A DNA stretch of 64,000 nucleotides from an uncultured Maribacter sp. (lineage in GTDB: Bacteria; Bacteroidota; Bacteroidia; Flavobacteriales; Flavobacteriaceae). Positions 9,246 to 17,422 of this stretch are shown one piece after another (position 1 is the stretch's first letter; the number at the start of each line of letters is the position of its first letter). The stretch is from positions 709,728 to 773,727 of the forward strand of contig NZ_CANMBB010000001.1 in assembly GCF_947495965.1 (NCBI RefSeq), given 5' to 3'. Below the pieces are notes generated by a model. The model was not told the DNA's origin, ran no database searches, and saw only the letters and a list, made by a program, of their open reading frames with translations. The translations under genes were made by a program, and so were the position numbers.

Positions 9246-9620
9246 ATGAAAAATTCAAGTTTAAAAAGGAGAATTTTACTGGATGTTGAAAACCTAATTT
9301 CTCGTAGTAGCTCCTTTCAAAAAAGTAGTTCAAAGTTTAATAAATTGCATGTTGCCATATTAAAAAAGCATTACAATGCAGCAGATGTTTCTATAGATTA
9401 TCATAGAAACCGTGTTACAATGAATATAATTGTAGATGATAAACAATATGATCCAAAAACCATAAATACAAACCTAAGTACAATCTATACAAATCTGTTT
9501 TTTGAAAATTTAAAAGATTTTTTAAACTCCTGTATAGATAAGGACACAAAAAGTTTGGCCTTTTATGCCAGTTTACTTAGAACTTTTACAAAAAAAGAAG
9601 TAAAACTAAGTATCGTTTAA
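9246..9620 (+). CDS. Conserved-looking protein of unknown function
   Basis: 124 residues, basic at the N-terminus (MKNSSLKRRILLDVENLI), with no signal peptide, no membrane segment and no motif I recognise. Codon usage is normal for the region, and the gene is followed by a well-formed terminator, so it is likely real. Predicted structure would be mixed alpha/beta; the central YHRNRVTMNIIVDDKQYD stretch reads like a beta-hairpin. Confidence 0.5.
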   Translation: MKNSSLKRRILLDVENLISRSSSFQKSSSKFNKLHVAILKKHYNAADVSIDYHRNRVTMNIIVDDKQYDPKTINTNLSTIYTNLFFENLKDFLNSCIDKDTKSLAFYASLLRTFTKKEVKLSIV

Positions 9621-9640
9621 ATTATTCACTTCAAATTATG

Positions 9641-9671
9641 AAAAAGGGATACTCAAAGTATCCCTTTTTTT
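9641..9671 (+). terminator. Intrinsic terminator
   Basis: GGGATAC (9646-9652), a five-base loop TCAAA, GTATCCC (9658-9664) and a run of seven T, preceded by five A. It lies 20 nt after the stop of the 124-residue gene. Confidence 0.85.
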
Positions 9672-9750
9672 ATTAAAATGTGTTTTAAAGATAATATTAA
9701 CAGAATACTCTAAATTATTTAATAGTTTAGTGCATTAAATTTTATTAAAA

Positions 9751-10449
9751 ATGAAAAAAATATTTTTTGCCTTTATAGTACTTATAGGAGTATCTGCTAT
9801 TGCACAAACTAAAACCGAATTACAAAAGCACTATGAAGCTTTTTATAAAGAAATGAGATTACAGGGCGATGTAACTGGTGTTATAAATGCACTTACGCAT
9901 TTAAACGTTATTGCGCCATCTAAACAAAGAAAAGACACCTTAGCCTTTATTTATGCTAATGACAATCAACATTTACAGGCATTAAATACCATAGGAATAG
10001 AAAAATTAGATACAGATTCTGATTTAGCTGTACAGGTAAAAGGAATTTCTTTAAAAGCTTTAAACCAACCTAAAAGAGCATTAGAACAATTTGAAGTTTT
10101 AAACAAAAGAACTCCAAATGTTTATTTGGCTTATGAAATTGCTGATTTAAAAATACAAACAGGTGATAAAGTTGGAGCTGAGAGCCATATAGAATATGGT
10201 ATTACTAATGCAAAAGAGGATATGAAATATGCTTTCTATGAACGCCAACAGCCTTATGAGGTGCCGTTAAAAGCTGCTTTTTTACATTTAAAAGCTTTAG
10301 CAATTTATAAAGCAGATATGACTAACGTAGATGACGCTATAGCTTTAATTGATCAAGCTCTTACAATAGACCCAAAATTTAACTTAGCTAGTTTAAGTAA
10401 ACAAGCTTTGGTAGCTAGAAAAGAAAAAACTCCTGAAAAAGAAAAATAA
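9751..10449 (+). CDS. Exported TPR-like protein
   Basis: 232 residues. MKKIFFAFIVLIGVSAIAQ is a signal peptide with cleavage after AQ. The remainder is alpha-helical and has the A-x-x-x-Y/L spacing of tetratricopeptide repeats (for example ALEQFEVLNKRTPNVYLAYEIADL and DDAIALIDQALTIDPKFNLAS). It is expected in the periplasm as a protein-protein scaffold. No enzyme domain is present. It converges on the minus-strand NTF2-like gene with one shared terminator. Confidence 0.65.
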   Translation: MKKIFFAFIVLIGVSAIAQTKTELQKHYEAFYKEMRLQGDVTGVINALTHLNVIAPSKQRKDTLAFIYANDNQHLQALNTIGIEKLDTDSDLAVQVKGISLKALNQPKRALEQFEVLNKRTPNVYLAYEIADLKIQTGDKVGAESHIEYGITNAKEDMKYAFYERQQPYEVPLKAAFLHLKALAIYKADMTNVDDAIALIDQALTIDPKFNLASLSKQALVARKEKTPEKEK

Positions 10450-10461
10450 TACTTTTAGGCC

Positions 10462-10497
10462 TAAAAAAAAGGGAAGAGCGCTGCTCTTCCCTTTTTT
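10462..10497. terminator. Bidirectional intrinsic terminator
   Basis: GGGAAGAGC and GCTCTTCCC form a perfect 9-bp stem with loop GCT. A run of eight A stands on the left and a run of six T on the right, so it can stop both convergent genes. Confidence 0.9.
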
Positions 10498-10499
10498 GT

Positions 10500-10982
10500 T
10501 TACTTATTTTTCAATGTCATTTTCTCTTCTTTTTTTAATACAATAACTTCTTTAATTTTCTCATTAGGAATGGTGATAGACAAAACATAATGTGCAATTT
10601 TCCATTGACCGTTAACTTTCTTTACTATTCCAGAACCCCTGCAAATTCCCATTTGCGTTTCTAAAAGCTCATCAAACCAAGCTATGTCTTTATCTTTATT
10701 GTATACATTTCTCTCTATAGCGGTAAAACTCCATGCTTTTCCATTATCAAAATAAGGTTTACAATATTCTTTAAAATCCTTGTTTTGCCAATTCTCAGAA
10801 GCATCTGTTCCTATAAAAACAGCATCCTTGGTCATTTTTCCAAAATAAGCATCAAAATTTGCATCTGCAGCTGCTTTATGCCATTCTGTTATAACTTTAT
10901 TTATTTGTTGTTTTTCTATGGTTTGAGAAAAAGAAGTAAAAACACCTAAAAAAAATACGATAAAAAGTAGATTATTCTTCAT
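10500..10982 (-). CDS. Exported SnoaL/NTF2-like protein
   Basis: 160 residues. The signal peptide MKNNLLFIVFFLGVFTSFSQ is followed by one NTF2-fold domain: helices with ITEWHKAAADANFDAYFGKMTKDAVFIGTD, then a conical sheet ending VKKVNGQWKIAHYVLS, the usual last strands of the DUF4440/SnoaL group. Members in Bacteroidota are periplasmic and mostly of unknown role. Its start overlaps the end of the upstream lipoprotein gene by 11 nt, so the two form an operon. Confidence 0.75.
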   Translation of the reverse strand: MKNNLLFIVFFLGVFTSFSQTIEKQQINKVITEWHKAAADANFDAYFGKMTKDAVFIGTDASENWQNKDFKEYCKPYFDNGKAWSFTAIERNVYNKDKDIAWFDELLETQMGICRGSGIVKKVNGQWKIAHYVLSITIPNEKIKEVIVLKKEEKMTLKNK

Positions 10983-11469
10983 CTAGAATAAGTTTATTAT
11001 TTAATGTATTATTAAGCAACACATTAAATTGATTACGCATAGCATTATATGCATTTATAAATGCTATGACAGATTCTTCTGCGTTTATTTGATATTCTAA
11101 ATCGCCTTTGGTTTTTAATAGATACGTAAGTGCTATTTTTTGTCTACTCTTTACCTGTGGTAAATTAAAATCTTCTGGGTATTTAGATTTTGCTAGTAAC
11201 TTCTGTTTTTCTATTAAATCTTCTATAATTAAAATTAAATCTTCTTTTCCTTCTACACCATAAATAGCGTCAAAACTAGAATCAAAAGCATTAAATTCTG
11301 GCCACTCACTTAAAATAGTGCCCGCTTTACCAGCTACCGTTAACTTTTTAGGCCATTTTTTTGTTTCTATTTTAACTATTTGATCCTGTGTAGAACTTAC
11401 TTCTTTTTCTTTAGTGTTACAGCTAAAAAAAGCTAAAAAAAGAGCTCCTAAAATAAATACGCTTCTCAT
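10972..11469 (-). CDS. Hypothetical lipoprotein
   Basis: The ORF track begins at a TTG at 11484; the ATG at 11469 gives MRSVFILGALFLAFFSC, a lipoprotein signal with an FFSC lipobox, and is preferred. The mature part (about 148 residues) is helical and acidic, with no family I recognise. It overlaps the following SnoaL-like gene by 11 nt, which suggests translational coupling and a shared role at the cell envelope. Confidence 0.6.
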   Translation of the reverse strand: MRSVFILGALFLAFFSCNTKEKEVSSTQDQIVKIETKKWPKKLTVAGKAGTILSEWPEFNAFDSSFDAIYGVEGKEDLILIIEDLIEKQKLLAKSKYPEDFNLPQVKSRQKIALTYLLKTKGDLEYQINAEESVIAFINAYNAMRNQFNVLLNNTLNNKLILDEE

Positions 11470-11525
11470 ACTACGAAGGTACAAATTTTAGGAGCAGATA
11501 TAGTAATTATGCTATTATAGAAATT

Positions 11526-12914
11526 TTATTTTACAGTACTACTCGAAAATTTAAGCTTGTTTTCAATAGCAACAATCATACTATTAGCTATATCCTTTCC
11601 TGTTGCATTTTCTATACCTTCCAAACCTGGAGAAGAGTTAACTTCTAGTAATAAAGGTCCTTTATTAGACCTAATAATATCTACCCCTGCAACAGCAAGT
11701 CTTAACGCTTTTGCTGCTTTAATAGCTAGCTTTTTTTCTTCTAATGTAATTTTTACGACAGATGCTTTTCCTCCTTGATGAATATTTGCTCTAAACTCTC
11801 CTTTTTGTGCTTGTCGTTGCATAGAGGCAACTACTTTACCGTTAACCACAAAACAACGAATATCTTGCCCATTTGCTTCTTTAATAAACTCTTGGACTAA
11901 GATGTTTGTTTGTACACTTTTAAAAGCATTAATTACACTTTCTGCAGCTTTATTTGTTTCTGCTAAAACCACACCTTTACCTTGTGTGCTTTCTAGTAAC
12001 TTTATTATTAATGGCGCTCCGTTTACCATGCGTATTAAGTCTTTGGTGTCCATTGGAGATTTTGCAAACCCAGTTATTGGTATTTGTATATCGTTTTTAG
12101 AAAATAATTGAGATGCAAATAGTTTATCTCTAGACTGTGTAATTGCCTCCGCAGAATTTTGGCAATATGCCCCTAAAAAATCGAACTGACGAATAAGTGC
12201 ACAACCATAAAAAGTAACTGCAGGTTTTATTCTTGGTATTACGGCATCAAAATCATTTAAAATAGCACCTCCCCTATATCTCATTTCTGGAGATTTGGCA
12301 TCTAATTTCATATATGCCTGCTCTACATTTAAAAAAATAATTTCATGTCCTCTAGCTTCGGCAGCTTCTATAATTCTTTTATTACTATATAACTTTGGAT
12401 TACTTGCAAGTAACGCTATTTTTAATCCTGTTTTTTCTTTAAAATATGGTTTATACTTTGCATCTATTTCTTTTTCTGTAAAGTCTTGGATTAAATAGTT
12501 TTCCGCAGAATTTACCATAAACCTTTGGTTAATTGCCTCTCTACCTAAGAGCATTCTAAACTCCATAGTATCTCTGTTAGCCAATGTTAATTCTATTTCA
12601 AAAACATCTTTTCCTAAAGTAACAGCTGTTTTGATTACTAAGCGCTCTTCAGAAATACCAGAAGAACTTTTTACCATTCTACGATCTACTAATTTAGCAT
12701 CGCATTCTATACTTATGCTTCTATTTTCTTGAAGTGGGTTAATATCAAACTTAACCCATTCTTCTGCTCCTTTAGAATAAACTTTAATATTTGTGGCTTG
12801 TATAGACGAAGTTTTTGCACCAGAATCTACCCTAGCTTTTATTGCAGGAACTCCTAAATCATTAAAAACACACCATTCTTCACTACCAATAATTCCTAAA
12901 TTATTTACTGCCAT
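11526..12914 (-). CDS. Fusion of RimK-associated retropepsin-like protease and RimK-type ligase
   Basis: 462 residues. The N-terminal part (about 8-145) is the RimK-associated, retropepsin-like domain (often called ATP-dependent zinc protease), with the aspartate motif ARVDSGAKTSSIQA and LLGREAINQRF. The C-terminal part (about 160-455) is an ATP-grasp ligase of the RimK group with SRDKLFASQLF, LLESTQGKGVVLAE, QEFIKEANGQDIRCFVV and a LLEVNSSPGLEGIE metal site. RimK adds glutamates to the C-terminus of ribosomal protein S6; in many bacteria the two domains are separate neighbours. Fusion suggests that addition and trimming act on one target. It acts in the cytosol. Confidence 0.85.
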   Translation of the reverse strand: MAVNNLGIIGSEEWCVFNDLGVPAIKARVDSGAKTSSIQATNIKVYSKGAEEWVKFDINPLQENRSISIECDAKLVDRRMVKSSSGISEERLVIKTAVTLGKDVFEIELTLANRDTMEFRMLLGREAINQRFMVNSAENYLIQDFTEKEIDAKYKPYFKEKTGLKIALLASNPKLYSNKRIIEAAEARGHEIIFLNVEQAYMKLDAKSPEMRYRGGAILNDFDAVIPRIKPAVTFYGCALIRQFDFLGAYCQNSAEAITQSRDKLFASQLFSKNDIQIPITGFAKSPMDTKDLIRMVNGAPLIIKLLESTQGKGVVLAETNKAAESVINAFKSVQTNILVQEFIKEANGQDIRCFVVNGKVVASMQRQAQKGEFRANIHQGGKASVVKITLEEKKLAIKAAKALRLAVAGVDIIRSNKGPLLLEVNSSPGLEGIENATGKDIANSMIVAIENKLKFSSSTVK

Positions 12915-13335
12915 AAATTTTATTCTTAAAATAATTTATCTAAAAAACATTCTTTTAAAAGTACTCTTATTTTGTGTAGAAAAACACAAAAAATAGTGTT
13001 GCATTTTTTTGGCAAATGAAAACAAAAAAAAGGAAATTCAATACTATTAATTAAAAAAAGGAAATAATATAATCTTCTCTTAACAAAAATGAATGCTATG
13101 CTCAACAAGCATCTTATTCTTATATAAAAAAAGCTGCATAAATGCAGCTTTAATAAACTTAAAAATGGTGGGATTAAAATTCTGAATGTTTTTTTATTTC
13201 AGACAACATAGTTTTTCGAAACTCTTCTATCTGAGAATCTGATTATATTTCGTAATCCATAAAAAATAAACCTTCTATTTCTTATGAAAGAAATATTAGA
13301 AATATACAACACGCTAAATTGTGCTCTAAGTACAT
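12915..13335. other. Intergenic stretch without a gene
   Basis: A 421-bp AT-rich gap holding one minus-strand terminator (13126-13150). There is also a broken reading frame at 13174-13260 on the minus strand with an internal stop, which I could not assign. No RNA gene or intact ORF was recognised; the track's 60-residue ORF at 12926-13108 is low-complexity and not convincing. Confidence 0.5.
13126..13150 (-). terminator. Intrinsic terminator (minus strand)
   Basis: AAGCTGCAT (13131-13139) pairs with ATGCAGCTT (13142-13150); on the minus strand the stem is followed by a T-run. It lies about 185 nt after the DUF2927 gene and is the probable end of the galactosyl-glycerol operon. Confidence 0.75.
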
Positions 13336-14055
13336 TTATTCATTAATCAAAATATTTCTTAATAACTCATCAACTTCATTTATACCTAATCCAACCTTCA
13401 TATCTGGATGATATAAAAGTCTTATTAATTCTTTATCAATAATTGAATATTCTGTTGCAAAACCACCATTACTAAATGTCTCATAGAATATGCTATATAA
13501 ATATCTTGGCGAATCTTTTCCTAGCCCCAATGTTTGTGTAATTTCTTCTAAAATTAAACTCTTTTGTTGCGTTAAATTTGGGCGATTTATATCGATGAAG
13601 ATTCTTCCTTTATTTATAATATTATTATCATCCCAACAAACATTAAAAAGTGCAAAATTTGACCTTATTTGACCTTCAGCATCTGGAAATTTTTCAATAA
13701 ATTCTGATGCAGAGCCAAAGAACATATAACAATTAGCAAGGTCAGGTTTGTTTACAATCTCTATTAAAAAGCCGTCTGTTGCGAGCTCGTTTATATCACT
13801 TACAGTTTGTTCTACTTTATTAATTAATGAAGACGAAGGAATTCCATCTAAAAAAATCTTCATTGGAGCATTCCATTTACGAGTAATATTAGAAGCATTA
13901 CCCATTTCAAAACCTAATGCTATTTCTTTAAAATAATTAATCGTAAGGAGTTCTTGCTTATCTAACTGTAATTCAAGCAGCATCTCATCATTGTTTTTAG
14001 AGCATGATAAGACTAAAATCAATAAAGCAAATAATCCTGAAAATTTATTATACAT
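13336..14055 (-). CDS. DUF2927 lipoprotein
   Basis: The ORF track starts at a GTG at 14091. The ATG at 14055 (MYNKFSGLFALLILVLSC) gives a proper lipoprotein signal with an LVLSC lipobox and is preferred, leaving 239 residues. The mature protein fits DUF2927: a central LILEEITQTLGLGKDSP block, resembling a protease-like helix without a visible HExxH, preceded by NRPNLTQQ. No biochemical function is known to me. It is the last gene of the minus-strand SusCD/GH36/glycerol operon, 40 nt after the FG-GAP protein, so it is likely induced with it. Confidence 0.6.
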   Translation of the reverse strand: MYNKFSGLFALLILVLSCSKNNDEMLLELQLDKQELLTINYFKEIALGFEMGNASNITRKWNAPMKIFLDGIPSSSLINKVEQTVSDINELATDGFLIEIVNKPDLANCYMFFGSASEFIEKFPDAEGQIRSNFALFNVCWDDNNIINKGRIFIDINRPNLTQQKSLILEEITQTLGLGKDSPRYLYSIFYETFSNGGFATEYSIIDKELIRLLYHPDMKVGLGINEVDELLRNILINE

Positions 14056-14095
14056 GCATGCAATTATATTTTTATTCTTTTTGTATAACACAATT

Positions 14096-17000
14096 TTACT
14101 TTTTCTTAACTATTTCAACAAAATCATTATTTCTTACAGCAATAATATATTGCTGCTCATTTACTTTTATACTATTCATATCTTTTACATCACCAGGAAC
14201 AAAGAAACCTGTTTCGTGAGCATTTAAAACTTGGAATTCTCCTTTTCCGTTACCTTTAAGAAACTGCCCGTAACCAGCATCATTTCTTGGTGTTTCTACT
14301 TCAGAAACAAATAAATTACCTGCTATTAAGGCATCTAAAAAACCATCTTTATCATAATCATCCACCAAAATTTGATTAATGCTAGAAACTTGGGCTTCTC
14401 TTGGAAGTTCATGTATTATAAATTTATTGTCCTTATTTTCTAGATAAATACTAGCAAATGATTTTACTTGGTAATGCAAAGAAGATGCTAATGACTTTTC
14501 TGAGTATACATCTACTAGAGTGGCATTAGAAAAACTCTCATAATTCTGAAATTTCTTTTTAATACCTGGTATTTGTTGCGAAGAGCATTCGCGCCCTCTT
14601 ACTGGATATTTTTTTCCTTCGTTATAATAACTTAATACAATGTCTTCTTTGTTGTCCTTATCAAAATCATTTACATAAATATCAAAGGTCTCTTCATTTG
14701 TTGCTTTATACTTATAGTTTAAACCATTATTACCTACTATATAATCCATATCACCATCTCCATCAAAATCTCCTTCTTTAATACTCCACCACCAACCTGT
14801 AGTATCTTTTGTTAAACCTAAATCTTCTGATACTTCTAAAAAACCAGTTTGTGTATTTTTAAAAACACGAATAGACATCCATTCTCCTACTAATATTATA
14901 TCTAACCAACTATCGTTATTATAATCTGTAATAACAGCACTGGTAGCCATTCCCAAATTTTTAAATTTGTCTGTTATATTTTCTGGAAAAAAATTAAACT
15001 TAACCCCTTGCTTATCACTTGTGTTTTTAAGTACATATGTATTTGCCGGACTTGGGTATTTTCCTGGTATTTGTCTTCCTAACACTAATAAATCTTGTTT
15101 ACCATCTTTATCAAAATCTGCTGTATATACTTTTGATGAGCTTGTAATCATTTTAGGTAATGTACCTTCGGTTGCTTTTGTAAATTCTCCTTTACCATTA
15201 TTTATATACAACCTATCTTGCAACATTTTAGAAGTTGGTGAAAATTCATAACCGCCACTCGTAACATATAAATCATTATCTCCATCACTATCGGCATCAA
15301 AAATTAATGCCCCAACATCTTCACTTAACTTGTCTTCATTAAATACTTGTGTTTCTTGTTTTATAAAGCCCTCTTTATTTTGATAAAAAAGTGCACCAAC
15401 TTTACCAAAAGACCCACCAACAAAATAATCTTCTAGACTATCGTTATTTAAATCTCCTACTGCTAATGCAGGTCCAAAACTTGACATTTTATGCGGTAAG
15501 AGTACCTGATACTTAAAATCATCAAACATATTTTCTTCATGAGTATACCTAGGAAAGGTACTCGTTGTATCTGTTACAAATAATTTTTCTTTTTCTACTA
15601 TAGTGCTTTTTTCTTGCGTAGCGTTTACATATTTTAATTTAAGGTTTTGATTAGCCTTAACATTTTTTAGCGTTTGGACCTTACCATCTGTCCAAATAAC
15701 TTTTAGCTCTTCTACAATATTCTCTTTACCTAATCCAAAATGTAGTTCAGGAGCTACTGAAGATTGAAAACCTCTAGTTAATGTTAATTCTTGCATTTGC
15801 GTCTTATTTGCTGTCTTTACAAATACTCTATTTCCTAAACCAAATTTATTACCGTCTATACCATTAAAAGTTATTTTTAAATAATTGGTGTTTTGTGCGC
15901 TAGAATTCTCAAATACAGAGGCATAATCATCTATATTATTAGTAATAAGTTCTAAATCGCCATCATTATCTAAATCTGCATAAGATACCCCATTAGAAAA
16001 GCCTTTATAAGAAATTCCCCAGCGTTCATTTACCTGTTCAAAATCTAGATTTCCTTTATTTCTATACATAAAGTTGTCTATTTTTTCGGATGGTATTTTT
16101 AAACTTAATTCTAATTTACTTGCAGCATCAATATTTGTGTTTTTTATTTTTGTAAAGTAATCTCTATTATTTACTTCTCTACGCGTACCGTTTGTTACAA
16201 ATAAATCTTTAAGGCCATCATTATCAAAATCTGCAAATAAAGGCCCCCAACTCCAATCTGTAGAAGATGTTCCTGTTATTCTAGACACGTCTGAGAAGTA
16301 TGGGTTTCCGTTTTTAAAAACACCAGAATTTACCTGAAAACAATTTTGCATATACTGATAATGAAAGCCTGCGTTAACAACATCCCAAAAAAGTGTTGGG
16401 TTCATACTAGCCATATTTGCTTTTTGGCGCCTATTATTATTCGCATCCATGTCTACCTGGAAAATATCTAGATATCCATCATTATTAAAATCTGCAATAT
16501 CTACACCCATTCCATAAAAAGCGGTATGCGCTGTACTTTCTTTTACTACTTCTTTAAAAGTACCGTCTTGGTTATTAATGTACATGTAATCTGGCGAACT
16601 AAAATCATTAGACACATATAAATCTGGCCAGGAGTCGTTATTTATATCGCCTACGGTAGCACTTAGTGAGAGTCCAAAACTCTTTAATTTTGCTTCATTG
16701 GTAACATTAGAATACGTATTATTATCATTTCTATATAAATGGTCTGTTTCTACTTCACTAACATTTGCCATTTTATGAGTATACACAAAGGTTGGTGCAT
16801 TAAAAGGTGTTTCTGGATAATTGGCTACATATACATCTAAATCGCCATCTTTATCGTAATCAAAAAAAGTAGCTTGCACGCTATTACCAATATCTGCTAA
16901 GCCGTATTCTTTTGCTTTTTCTGTAAAAGTACCATCTTGGTTATTAATGAATAACTGGTTTTCTTTAGGATTAAATTTACCTGCTACAGAACAATAGATA

Positions 17001-17401
17001 TCTAAAAAGCCATCATTATTAACATCTGCCATAGTAACTCCTGTGTACCATCTACTATCACCAGCTACCCCTGCCTCTTTAGTTATATCTTTAAATTCTA
17101 GGTTTCCTTTATTTACATATAATTTGTTTGCAACTTGGTTGCCTGTAAAATAAATATCTTGTAAACCATCATTATTAATATCGCCAACAGCAACACCACC
17201 TCCCATATACAAATAGGAGTATGTAAAGTAATTTAAAGAATCATTTTCTACAAGGGTGTTTTTAAAATTTATATTAGATTTTGTATGATTTAGGCTAGCG
17301 AATATTTTAGCACTCTTTACCTCTTCTTTTGTTGTACAATTTAAGAACTGCAACAAAAAAATACTGTAACATAGGGTTTTTAATAGTATTCTCTTCATCA
17401 T
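14096..17401 (-). CDS. FG-GAP/VCBS-repeat lipoprotein with ASPIC/UnbV domain
   Basis: 1101 residues. MMKRILLKTLCYSIFLLQFLNC is a lipoprotein signal. The body is a chain of FG-GAP/VCBS blades with calcium-type loops (DINNDGLQDIYF, DYDKDGDLDVYV, DFDGDGDMDYIV), forming one or two beta-propellers. In the middle (about 510-580) lies an ASPIC/UnbV domain with RGFQSSVAPELHFGLG. Such proteins often sit beside SusCD in marine Bacteroidota and are presumed to be surface glycan or protein binders; no enzyme activity is established. It is 21 nt behind glpD in the same operon. A paralogue lies at 36902-40234. Confidence 0.8.
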   Translation of the reverse strand: MMKRILLKTLCYSIFLLQFLNCTTKEEVKSAKIFASLNHTKSNINFKNTLVENDSLNYFTYSYLYMGGGVAVGDINNDGLQDIYFTGNQVANKLYVNKGNLEFKDITKEAGVAGDSRWYTGVTMADVNNDGFLDIYCSVAGKFNPKENQLFINNQDGTFTEKAKEYGLADIGNSVQATFFDYDKDGDLDVYVANYPETPFNAPTFVYTHKMANVSEVETDHLYRNDNNTYSNVTNEAKLKSFGLSLSATVGDINNDSWPDLYVSNDFSSPDYMYINNQDGTFKEVVKESTAHTAFYGMGVDIADFNNDGYLDIFQVDMDANNNRRQKANMASMNPTLFWDVVNAGFHYQYMQNCFQVNSGVFKNGNPYFSDVSRITGTSSTDWSWGPLFADFDNDGLKDLFVTNGTRREVNNRDYFTKIKNTNIDAASKLELSLKIPSEKIDNFMYRNKGNLDFEQVNERWGISYKGFSNGVSYADLDNDGDLELITNNIDDYASVFENSSAQNTNYLKITFNGIDGNKFGLGNRVFVKTANKTQMQELTLTRGFQSSVAPELHFGLGKENIVEELKVIWTDGKVQTLKNVKANQNLKLKYVNATQEKSTIVEKEKLFVTDTTSTFPRYTHEENMFDDFKYQVLLPHKMSSFGPALAVGDLNNDSLEDYFVGGSFGKVGALFYQNKEGFIKQETQVFNEDKLSEDVGALIFDADSDGDNDLYVTSGGYEFSPTSKMLQDRLYINNGKGEFTKATEGTLPKMITSSSKVYTADFDKDGKQDLLVLGRQIPGKYPSPANTYVLKNTSDKQGVKFNFFPENITDKFKNLGMATSAVITDYNNDSWLDIILVGEWMSIRVFKNTQTGFLEVSEDLGLTKDTTGWWWSIKEGDFDGDGDMDYIVGNNGLNYKYKATNEETFDIYVNDFDKDNKEDIVLSYYNEGKKYPVRGRECSSQQIPGIKKKFQNYESFSNATLVDVYSEKSLASSLHYQVKSFASIYLENKDNKFIIHELPREAQVSSINQILVDDYDKDGFLDALIAGNLFVSEVETPRNDAGYGQFLKGNGKGEFQVLNAHETGFFVPGDVKDMNSIKVNEQQYIIAVRNNDFVEIVKKK

Positions 17402-17422
17402 TACCTAAATATATCAAGAAAA

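Noticed and set aside
12926-13108. 60-residue minus-strand ORF ahead of the protease-RimK gene
   Set aside because: Phe/Leu/Lys-rich low-complexity translation of AT-rich intergenic DNA, with no family and no supporting signals.
13174-13260. Minus-strand frame MDYEI, stop, SDSQIEEFRKTMLSEIKKHSEF as a pseudogene
   Set aside because: It is only 29 codons including an in-frame stop, and I recognise no family; in AT-rich DNA this can arise by chance.
13991-14227. Overlapping plus-strand ORFs of 71-78 residues
   Set aside because: Antisense shadows of the DUF2927 and FG-GAP genes; composition is hydrophobic noise.
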